Part shown: one piece after another, positions 1 to 5,243 of the stretch
How the letters are laid out: each line of letters opens with the position of its first letter
How positions within the stretch are numbered: position 1 is the stretch's first letter
From: an uncultured Lachnospiraceae bacterium
Lineage (GTDB): Bacteria > Bacillota > Clostridia > Lachnospirales > Lachnospiraceae
Length of the DNA: 5,243 nt
NCBI GenBank assembly: GCA_947068385.1
Contig: CAMTBF010000286.1
Location: 1-5,243 of the forward strand
Direction of reading: 5' to 3'
Program-made: the position numbers and the translations under genes
The notes under the pieces: model-generated
Seen by the model: only the letters and a program-made list of their open reading frames with translations
What the model was told of the DNA's origin: nothing
Databases searched by the model: none

Positions 1-1
1 G

Positions 2-10
2 TGTTAAAAT
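2..10 (+). promoter_or_regulatory. Possible extended -10 promoter element
   Basis: The bases TGTTAAAAT fit an extended -10 pattern: TG, one base, then TAAAAT, which is one mismatch from TATAAT. Transcription would start near position 17 and leave a leader of about 65 nt before the ATG at 82. The surrounding 81 nt are AT-rich (about 32% GC by hand count), unlike the coding DNA that follows. The -35 region lies outside the window, so only half of the promoter can be judged. A chance match in AT-rich DNA is quite possible. Confidence 0.3.
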
Positions 11-66
11 AAATTACATATGTGTCATTTTTTTGTATGTCGTTTTTCGCTCGTGTTAAGGATGAG

Positions 67-73
67 AAGGTGG
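67..73 (+). promoter_or_regulatory. Ribosome binding site deciding the first gene's start
   Basis: AAGGTGG matches the Shine-Dalgarno consensus AAGGAGG at six of seven positions and lies 8 nt before the ATG at 82. The same frame is open upstream, with a GTG at 22 and an ATG at 37, but neither has a purine-rich site at a suitable distance. The upstream codons would encode an AT-rich, Phe- and Cys-rich stretch unlike the rest of the protein. This supports the start at 82. Confidence 0.7.
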
Positions 74-81
74 ATTGTTCT

Positions 82-546
82 ATGGAACAGAATAGCGCAG
101 AGTATCGGCAGCAGATGATAGCGGAGTACAGGGCTGCCGTGGAGCCTCTTTTGAAGTATCTGCCCTGGATGGAGAAGAACGGGGGCCGGGCCGTGAGCCG
201 CAATTACCAGGGGAACGGCCTGAGCAAGAGCTCTATCAGCTTTCCCGTGTATGATGCCAATCTGATGAGCTTCGTGAAGGAGGCGGCGGCCTCGCCGCTG
301 ATGAACCGCAATTATGTCTATGTATATACCAGGAACCGGATCAGGAGCCATGCCGACGAGAAGCGGCTGATCGCCGGGGCGGAGCTGAAGGACTGGGAGA
401 TCCTGGGGGGCATCCTGTCCAAATATGTGCTGGAGGGCAGGACGAGGGCCACGCTCTGGGGGGAAGCCATGCAGGAGGGCATCTTCCTGCTGGTGCTTAG
501 GAAGATGCGGGAGATCATCAGGTATTGGGACAAGGCGGGACGTTAG
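82..546 (+). CDS. Hypothetical small cytoplasmic protein, function unknown
   Basis: This 154-residue protein has no signal peptide and no membrane segment. I do not know its function. The N-terminal third is helical and charged (AEYRQQMIAEYRAAVEPLLKYLPWME). A middle section follows around residues 50-90, with the motif SFPVYD, then LMSFVKEA and an aromatic run NYVYVYTRNRI. The C-terminal half (about 95-150) is predicted helical, with LKDWEILGGILSKYVLEGR and a final helix rich in Leu, Met and Ile ending in IIRYWDKAGR. The sequence looks like a family of unnamed proteins common in Lachnospiraceae. The C-terminal pattern, a conserved Gly-Arg segment followed by a Leu-rich helix, loosely recalls DUF6508, but that is from memory and unproven. 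The start was chosen for its ribosome binding site. The regulator gene begins 48 nt after the TAG stop on the same strand, so co-transcription is plausible. A shared role with that regulator is only a guess. Confidence 0.8.
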   Translation: MEQNSAEYRQQMIAEYRAAVEPLLKYLPWMEKNGGRAVSRNYQGNGLSKSSISFPVYDANLMSFVKEAAASPLMNRNYVYVYTRNRIRSHADEKRLIAGAELKDWEILGGILSKYVLEGRTRATLWGEAMQEGIFLLVLRKMREIIRYWDKAGR

Positions 547-575
547 AAGGCGGCGCGGCGGACAAGCCGCAGCAT

Positions 576-591
576 TGGGGGACTGGGGGAC
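576..591 (+). repeat. Tandem 8-bp repeat forming the regulator's ribosome binding site
   Basis: TGGGGGAC occurs twice head to tail (576-583 and 584-591). The second copy supplies a G-rich Shine-Dalgarno-like sequence (GGGGGA, 585-590) 4 nt before the ATG at 595. The first copy lies 12 nt from the start, too far for good initiation. The site is G-rich rather than the usual AGGAGG and its spacing is short, so translation may be modest. Confidence 0.6.
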
Positions 592-594
592 AGA

Positions 595-1191
595 ATGGGA
601 GAGAAATCGGTACAGAAGAGGAAGTACATACTGGAGAAAGCCCGACAGGTGTTCGTGGAGAAGGGCTTCAAGAAGGTCACCATGAAGGACATCGTGGATG
701 CCTGCGAGATCAGCCGCGGGGGCCTCTATCTGTATTTTGAGGATACCGGCCAGATCTTGCTGGAGGTCATGAAGATGGAGAGCCAGGAGGCGGACGACGT
801 GTTCTCCGACAGCATCGCGGAGGATGCCACGGCGGCGGATATCCTGTTTTTGTTCCTGCGGGAGCAGAAGAAGGAGCTGCTGCGCAGGAAGGACACTCTG
901 ACCCAGGCCATCTATGAATTCTACTTCCAAAGCGAGCCGGTGAAGAAGGGAAATATGCTCAAGCGCCAGTTCGACTCCGGGGTGAAGATCATGGAGCGGC
1001 TCATCGCCATGGGCGTGGAGCAGGGGGAATTCTCCTGCGAGGACTGCAGGGGCATGGCCCGGCATATCATGTTCGTGCTGGAGGGGCTGAAGATTTCCGC
1101 CCAGACAATCGGAGTCACATCGGAGGCTGTGGACAGGGAGATCCTGTTCATCATGAAATTCCTGGGCGTGATCGACGACAAGGCCGAATAA
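595..1191 (+). CDS. TetR/AcrR family transcriptional regulator
   Basis: This 198-residue protein is of normal length for TetR regulators, which bind operator DNA as dimers and usually repress until a small ligand binds. The N-terminal DNA-binding domain is clear. Helix 1 (about residues 8-23, KRKYILEKARQVFVEKG) leads into the helix-turn-helix at about 28-48 (VTMKDIVDACEISRGGLYLYF), including the typical GxxxVTMKDI and SRGGLYLYF signatures. Residues 50-198 form the helical ligand and dimer domain. That part is poorly conserved across the family, so the ligand cannot be read from the sequence. An acidic stretch (EADDVFSDSIAEDATAAD) lies near residues 63-80. There is no membrane segment. The gene sits between an unknown small protein and purL, all in one direction. 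The inverted repeat just downstream is one possible operator, but no second copy was seen in front of this gene, so autoregulation is not demonstrated. The family is certain; the target is not. Confidence 0.93.
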   Translation: MGEKSVQKRKYILEKARQVFVEKGFKKVTMKDIVDACEISRGGLYLYFEDTGQILLEVMKMESQEADDVFSDSIAEDATAADILFLFLREQKKELLRRKDTLTQAIYEFYFQSEPVKKGNMLKRQFDSGVKIMERLIAMGVEQGEFSCEDCRGMARHIMFVLEGLKISAQTIGVTSEAVDREILFIMKFLGVIDDKAE

Positions 1192-1210
1192 TGTGCACCA
1201 GTTTGACCAT

Positions 1211-1229
1211 ATGCCGCCATGTGCGGCAT
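1211..1229. repeat. 7-bp inverted repeat in the gap before purL
   Basis: ATGCCGC and GCGGCAT form a perfect 7-bp inverted repeat around a 5-nt centre, with one more possible T-G pair outside. It starts 19 nt after the regulator's stop and ends 16 nt before the purL ribosome binding site. No T-run follows, so a standard intrinsic terminator is unlikely. The symmetry would suit either a protein operator or an RNA hairpin in the purL leader. A -35-like TTGACC lies just before it (1203-1208), but the bases at the proper -10 distance (1226-1231) do not resemble TATAAT, so no promoter is called. Confidence 0.5.
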
Positions 1230-1245
1230 GCAATTGCGAATGAAT

Positions 1246-1252
1246 GGAGGAG
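1246..1252 (+). promoter_or_regulatory. purL ribosome binding site deciding its start
   Basis: GGAGGAG is a near-ideal Shine-Dalgarno sequence, its GGAGG core 5 nt from the ATG at 1256. An in-frame ATG lies at 1244, but the ribosome binding site overlaps that codon and follows it, and nothing purine-rich precedes 1244 at the right distance. The start at 1256 gives an N-terminus of MGSVRRIYVEKK, the form I recall for clostridial PurL proteins. Confidence 0.8.
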
Positions 1253-1255
1253 CGT

Positions 1256-4200
1256 ATGGGAAGCGTCAGACGTATCTATGTGGAGAAAAAGGAAAACTTT
1301 GCGGTGAAGGCCAGGGAGCTGCATGAGGAAATAGGGAGCTTCCTGGGCATCCGGGTGGAGGGCGTGAGGGTCTTCATCCGCTATGACGTGGAGAACATCT
1401 CCGAGGAAGTGTTCGAGCGGGCCTGCAGGACCGTGTTCTCGGAGCCGCCGGTGGATGATTTATACCGGGAGGCCATCGATATCCCGGCAGGGGCAAGGGT
1501 CTTCTCCGTGGAATTCCTGCCCGGCCAGTTCGACCAGCGGGCGGATTCGGCGGTGCAGTGCGTCCAGTTCCTGAAGGAGGACGAGGAGCCCGTCATCCGC
1601 ACGGCGGTCACTTATATGATCCTGGGGGACATCACGGAGGAGGAATTCGCCCGGATCAAGGCGTACTGCATCAACCCCGTGGATTCCAGGGAGACGGGCT
1701 TAGAGAAGCCGGATACCCTGGTGACGGAGTTCGAGGAGCCCGGGGACGTGGCTGTGCTTGCGGGCTTCGCCGGAATGGAGGAGGGGAAGCTGCGGGAGCT
1801 GTACGATTCCCTGTCCCTGGCGATGACGTTCAAGGATTTCCTGCATATCCAGAAGTATTTCCGGGAGGACGAGAGGCGCGACCCCACCATGACGGAGATC
1901 CGCGTGCTGGACACCTACTGGTCTGACCACTGCCGCCATACCACCTTCTCCACGGAGCTGACGGAGGTGGAGTTCGGGGAGGGGTATTACCGGACTCCTT
2001 TGGAGACTACATACCGCAGCTACCTGGACACCAGGGAGGAGGTCTTCGCGGGCCGGACGGAAGAAGGGCATTCCGGCAAGTTCATCTGCCTGATGGACCT
2101 GGCCCTGATGGCCATGCGCAAGCTCAAGAAGGAGGGGAAGCTCTCGGACATGGAGGAGTCGGAGGAGATCAACGCCTGCTCCGTGGTGGTGCCCGTGGAG
2201 ATGGACTACAGCGACGTGGGCGGGCCGTCCAAGGTCACGGAGGAGTGGCTGGTGTTCTTCAAGAACGAGACCCATAACCATCCCACGGAGATAGAGCCCT
2301 TCGGCGGCGCGGCCACCTGCCTGGGCGGCGCTATCCGAGATCCCCTGTCCGGCAGGGGCTATGTGTACCAGGCCATGCGCGTCACCGGGGCTGCGGATCC
2401 CACCGTGCCCGTGGCGGATACCCTGAAGGGCAAGCTCCCCCAGAAGAAGCTGGTGCGGGGCGCGGCCTCGGGCTATTCCTCCTATGGCAACCAGATCGGC
2501 CTGGCCACGGGCTTCGTCAAGGAGATCTATCATCCAGACTATGTGGCCAAGCGCATGGAGATCGGCGCGGTCATGGGCGCTGCCCCCAGGAAGAACGTGA
2601 TCCGGGAGACCTCGGATCCGGGGGACATCATCATCCTCTTGGGCGGGCGCACCGGCCGGGACGGCTGCGGCGGGGCCACCGGATCCTCCAAGGTGCACAC
2701 CGAGCAGTCCATCGAGACCTGCGGCGCGGAGGTGCAGAAGGGAAATGCCCCCACGGAGCGCAAGATTCAGAGGCTGTTCCGCAGGGAGGAGGTCAGCCGC
2801 ATCATCAAGAAGTGCAACGACTTCGGCGCGGGCGGGGTGTCCGTGGCCATCGGCGAGCTGGCGGACGGCCTGCGGGTGGACCTGGACAAGGTGCCCAAGA
2901 AGTACGCGGGCTTGGACGGCACGGAGCTGGCCATCTCCGAGTCCCAGGAGCGCATGGCCGTGGTGGTAGATCCGAAGGACGTGGACGCGTTCCTGAAATA
3001 TGCCGGGGAGGAGAACCTGGAGGCCGTGGCCGTGGCCGTGGTGACGGAAGAGCCCAGGCTGGTGCTGAGCTGGCGGGGGAAGGAGATCGTGAACTTAAAG
3101 CGCGCCTTCCTGGACACCAACGGCGCTCACCAGGAGACCAAGGTAAGGGTGGACATCCCGGATGAAAAAGAGGATTATTTCGAGCGGTATGCCGTGCCTG
3201 CGGTGGGAGAGGCCCTGGAAAGGAAGGACGTGAGGGCCGCATGGCTGGCGCTTTTGAACGATTTGAACGTATGCTCCCAGAAGGGCCTGGTGGAGATGTT
3301 CGACGCCTCCATCGGCGCGGGCAGCGTGCTGATGCCCTACGGCGGGAAGCACCAGCTCACCGAGACCCAGGCCATGGTGGCGAAGCTCCCTGTGCTGAAG
3401 GGCAGGACGGACACCGTCACCATGATGAGCTATGGCTTCGACCCCTATCTGTCCTCCTGGAGCCCCTACCACGGCGCGGTGTACGCGGTGGTGGAGTCCA
3501 TGGCGAAGATCGCGGCAGGGGGCGGCGACGCCTCCAGGATAAGGTTCACCTTCCAGGAATATTTCCGCAGGATGACGGAGGATCCTGCCCGGTGGAGCCA
3601 GCCCTTCGCGGCGCTGCTGGGGGCCTATGATGCCCAGATCGGCTTCGGCCTGCCCTCCATCGGCGGCAAGGACAGCATGTCGGGCACCTTCAACGACATC
3701 GACGTGCCGCCTACGCTGGTGTCCTTTGCGGTGGACATTGCAAGGCAATCCGATATGGTGACGCCGGAGCTGAAGGAGGCGGGGCATAAGCTGGTTCGCT
3801 TCCGGATAGAGAAGGACGATTTCGAAATCCCTGTGTACGATGAGACGGCGGCGCTCTATGACTACATCCACCGCCTGACCGGCAGCGGGGTGGCCGTGGC
3901 GGCCTATGCCCTGGACGCCAAGGGCGTGGCGGCGGCGGTGGCCAAGATGGCTTTTGGAAACAAGCTGGGCGTAGCCATCGACAGCGAGGTCACGGAGGCT
4001 GAGCTCTTTGGGAACGGCCTGGGGGACATCTTGGCAGAGGTAGCGGCGAGAGATGTGGCCGCTTTGCTGGAGTCCGGGTTCGACTGCAAGGTAATCGGCA
4101 CGGTGACGGAGGAGCCCGCCTTTGTGTACGGCGATGTGCGGATCGGCATGGAGGAGGCGCTGGATGCCTGGACCTCCAGGCTGGAGAAGGTGTATCCCAC

Positions 4201-5080
4201 CAAGGCGGTGCGGGAGAGCGCGCCTGTGGCGAGCGACTGCTACCGGGCGGAGCGCGTATACGTCTGCAAGCACAAGGTCGCGCGGCCTACCGTATTCATC
4301 CCTGTGTTCCCCGGGACGAACTGCGAGTATGACAGCGGGAAGGCCTTTGAGCGGGCCGGGGCGGACGTGGTCACGAAGGTGTTCCGGAACTTGAGCGCCC
4401 AGGACATCCGGGAATCCGTGGAGGAATTTGAGAAGGCCATCTCCCAGGCCCAGATCATCATGTTCCCCGGGGGCTTCTCCGCGGGCGACGAGCCGGACGG
4501 CAGCGCCAAGTTCTTTGCTACGGCTTTCCAGAATGAGAAGCTGAAGGAGGCGGTGACGGATCTGCTGCAGAAGAGGGACGGCCTGGCGCTGGGCATCTGC
4601 AATGGCTTCCAGGCGCTGGTCAAGCTGGGGCTTGTGCCCTGCGGCGAGATTCTGGGGCAGACTGCGGATTCGCCTACGCTGACCTTTAATACGATTAACC
4701 GGCATATCTCCAAGATGGTGTATACCAAGGTGGTCTCCAATAAATCGCCATGGCTCCAGGGCGCTGAGCTTGGCGGCGTGTACTGCAATCCGGCTTCCCA
4801 CGGGGAGGGCAGGTTCGTTGCGCCGAAGGAATGGATAGACCGGCTCTTCGCGGAGGGCCAGGTGGCTACCCAGTACTGCGACCAGGCGGGCAATGTGTCC
4901 ATGGACGAGGAGTACAATATCAACGGCTCCTATGCCGCCATTGAGGGCATCACCTCCCCTGACGGGCGGTGCCTGGGCAAGATGGCTCACTCCGAGAGGC
5001 GGGATGATGCCGTAGCCATGAATATCTATGGGGAGCAGGATATTCGGATATTCGAGTCCGGGGTGGCGTATTTTAGATAA
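1256..5080 (+). CDS. purL: Phosphoribosylformylglycinamidine synthase, single-chain form
   Basis: This enzyme (FGAM synthase, EC 6.3.5.3) converts formylglycinamide ribonucleotide, glutamine and ATP to formylglycinamidine ribonucleotide, the fourth step of de novo purine synthesis, in the cytoplasm. The 1274 residues (from the ATG at 1256) fit the large one-chain form; Salmonella PurL has 1295. Bacillus instead uses separate PurS, PurL and PurQ. In order: a PurS-like N-terminal region (about 1-170); a linker domain with the signature HCRHTTF (225-231); a first synthase half with KNETHNHPTEIEPFGGAAT from 336 and GGRTGRDGCGGATGSS from 463; a second half with WSPYHG at 735 and IGGKDSMSGTF at 802; and a class I glutamine amidotransferase domain from about 1010. 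The glutaminase triad is intact: Cys1115 in GICNG, His1245 and Glu1247 in HSE, with PGGFSAGDE at 1071. The frame is open throughout and ends in tandem TAA stops. It resembles the clostridial clade (TIGR01857 type, from memory). No other purine gene lies in the window, so operon membership cannot be judged. Confidence 0.98.
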   Translation: MGSVRRIYVEKKENFAVKARELHEEIGSFLGIRVEGVRVFIRYDVENISEEVFERACRTVFSEPPVDDLYREAIDIPAGARVFSVEFLPGQFDQRADSAVQCVQFLKEDEEPVIRTAVTYMILGDITEEEFARIKAYCINPVDSRETGLEKPDTLVTEFEEPGDVAVLAGFAGMEEGKLRELYDSLSLAMTFKDFLHIQKYFREDERRDPTMTEIRVLDTYWSDHCRHTTFSTELTEVEFGEGYYRTPLETTYRSYLDTREEVFAGRTEEGHSGKFICLMDLALMAMRKLKKEGKLSDMEESEEINACSVVVPVEMDYSDVGGPSKVTEEWLVFFKNETHNHPTEIEPFGGAATCLGGAIRDPLSGRGYVYQAMRVTGAADPTVPVADTLKGKLPQKKLVRGAASGYSSYGNQIGLATGFVKEIYHPDYVAKRMEIGAVMGAAPRKNVIRETSDPGDIIILLGGRTGRDGCGGATGSSKVHTEQSIETCGAEVQKGNAPTERKIQRLFRREEVSRIIKKCNDFGAGGVSVAIGELADGLRVDLDKVPKKYAGLDGTELAISESQERMAVVVDPKDVDAFLKYAGEENLEAVAVAVVTEEPRLVLSWRGKEIVNLKRAFLDTNGAHQETKVRVDIPDEKEDYFERYAVPAVGEALERKDVRAAWLALLNDLNVCSQKGLVEMFDASIGAGSVLMPYGGKHQLTETQAMVAKLPVLKGRTDTVTMMSYGFDPYLSSWSPYHGAVYAVVESMAKIAAGGGDASRIRFTFQEYFRRMTEDPARWSQPFAALLGAYDAQIGFGLPSIGGKDSMSGTFNDIDVPPTLVSFAVDIARQSDMVTPELKEAGHKLVRFRIEKDDFEIPVYDETAALYDYIHRLTGSGVAVAAYALDAKGVAAAVAKMAFGNKLGVAIDSEVTEAELFGNGLGDILAEVAARDVAALLESGFDCKVIGTVTEEPAFVYGDVRIGMEEALDAWTSRLEKVYPTKAVRESAPVASDCYRAERVYVCKHKVARPTVFIPVFPGTNCEYDSGKAFERAGADVVTKVFRNLSAQDIRESVEEFEKAISQAQIIMFPGGFSAGDEPDGSAKFFATAFQNEKLKEAVTDLLQKRDGLALGICNGFQALVKLGLVPCGEILGQTADSPTLTFNTINRHISKMVYTKVVSNKSPWLQGAELGGVYCNPASHGEGRFVAPKEWIDRLFAEGQVATQYCDQAGNVSMDEEYNINGSYAAIEGITSPDGRCLGKMAHSERRDDAVAMNIYGEQDIRIFESGVAYFR

Positions 5081-5117
5081 TAAAAGAAGCTATCCCGAGG
5101 CACACCCGAATATCCTG
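5036..5117. repeat. 12-bp inverted repeat spanning the purL 3' end
   Basis: CAGGATATTCGG (5036-5047, within the last codons of purL) is the exact reverse complement of CCGAATATCCTG (5106-5117, 26 nt past the stop). The arms are 58 nt apart. The left arm also overlaps a tandem duplication: GGATATTC occurs at 5038-5045 and again at 5046-5053, so the second copy can pair with the right arm over 9 bp as an alternative. In mRNA this would enclose the stop codon in a large loop. No T-run follows the right arm, so it is not a standard terminator. Function is unknown. Confidence 0.6.
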
Positions 5118-5163
5118 TGAGGGCAATTTAGGGTAGTCCCAGAAAGAGAATAGAGTAAGTTCA

Positions 5164-5212
5164 AATGACCTTGTAGAGAGGATGATTCCTTTCTATGAGG
5201 TCATTGTATTTT
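5164..5212 (+). terminator. Possible terminator hairpin downstream of purL
   Basis: Positions 5164-5181 pair with 5188-5205 to form an unbroken 18-bp stem with a 6-nt ATGATT loop. Three of the pairs are G-U (5172-5197, 5173-5196 and 5178-5191), and the outer arm AATGACCT/AGGTCATT is perfect. A short, impure T-rich tail follows (GTATTTTG). The stem is only continuous in RNA copied from this strand; on the other strand the three wobbles become A-C mismatches, which favours a role in a rightward transcript. It lies 84 nt past the purL stop. The weak T-run keeps the terminator call uncertain; an intergenic repeat or the end of a mobile element is an alternative. Confidence 0.4.
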
Positions 5213-5243
5213 GGGAGATAGGAGAGAGAATACCTTGAAATTA

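Noticed and set aside
555..570. GCGGC/GCCGC hairpin between the first gene and the regulator
   Set aside because: The stem has only 5 bp with a 6-nt loop and no T-run, in a GC-rich spacer where such pairings are expected by chance. It is not a credible terminator.
1203..1231. Promoter for purL using TTGACC as -35
   Set aside because: At a 17-bp spacing the -10 position reads GCATGC, which matches TATAAT at no position.
25..1233. 402-codon open frame on the - strand opposite the small protein and the regulator
   Set aside because: It is antisense to two well-supported genes, and its His-, Leu- and Pro-rich translation is typical of the reverse frame of GC-rich coding DNA. No recognisable domain is seen.
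1192..1255. Purine riboswitch or PurR box upstream of purL
   Set aside because: The gap is only 64 nt, too short for a purine riboswitch, and no PurBox-like CGAA pair was recognised.
1244..1255. Upstream purL start at the ATG at 1244
   Set aside because: The strong ribosome binding site overlaps and follows this codon, and none precedes it, so the ATG at 1256 is favoured.
1700..2698. 332-codon open frame on the - strand inside purL
   Set aside because: It has the same reverse-frame composition as the other antisense frames, with no domain and no independent start signals.
3095..4990. 631-codon open frame on the - strand inside purL
   Set aside because: It is fully antisense to a certain gene with intact motifs. 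Strong codon bias in purL removes reverse-strand stops, and the translation has low-complexity His/Leu/Arg composition.
5182..5238. 18-codon open frame starting MIPFYEVIVFWEIG
   Set aside because: The purine run AGAGAGG abuts the ATG with no spacing, the frame lies inside the hairpin, and it is very short. Without conservation data it cannot be supported as a gene.

Overview
The window reads as chromosomal DNA from a fairly GC-rich gut-type Firmicute, most probably Lachnospiraceae (order Eubacteriales). That placement is an inference. It rests on the single-chain clostridial form of PurL, whose sequence resembles the Lachnospiraceae type as I remember it, on strong GGAGG-like ribosome binding sites, and on GC-rich third codon positions combined with AT-rich flanks (by hand count about 32% GC in 1-81 and about 40% in 5081-5243).

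Three genes lie on the + strand, all in the same direction. An AT-rich leader with a possible extended -10 element (2-10) precedes a small cytoplasmic protein of unknown function (82-546). A TetR/AcrR-type regulator follows 48 nt later (595-1191). After a 64-nt gap containing a compact inverted repeat comes purL (1256-5080), a full-length single-chain phosphoribosylformylglycinamidine synthase (FGAM synthase) that carries its own glutaminase domain. The last 163 nt hold no convincing gene. They do contain a 12-bp inverted repeat shared with the end of purL and an 18-bp hairpin that may be a terminator.

The only clear metabolic function is the fourth step of de novo purine synthesis. PurL is complete, with all expected catalytic motifs, so separate PurS and PurQ proteins are not needed for it. 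The regulator could in principle control itself, the small protein or purL through the inverted repeat in front of purL, but the sequence does not prove this and its ligand is unknown. I see no mobile element gene, CRISPR array, tRNA, rRNA or recognisable riboswitch. I found no evidence for a new multi-gene system. The observations most worth following are the short structured elements around purL and the uncharacterised small protein.
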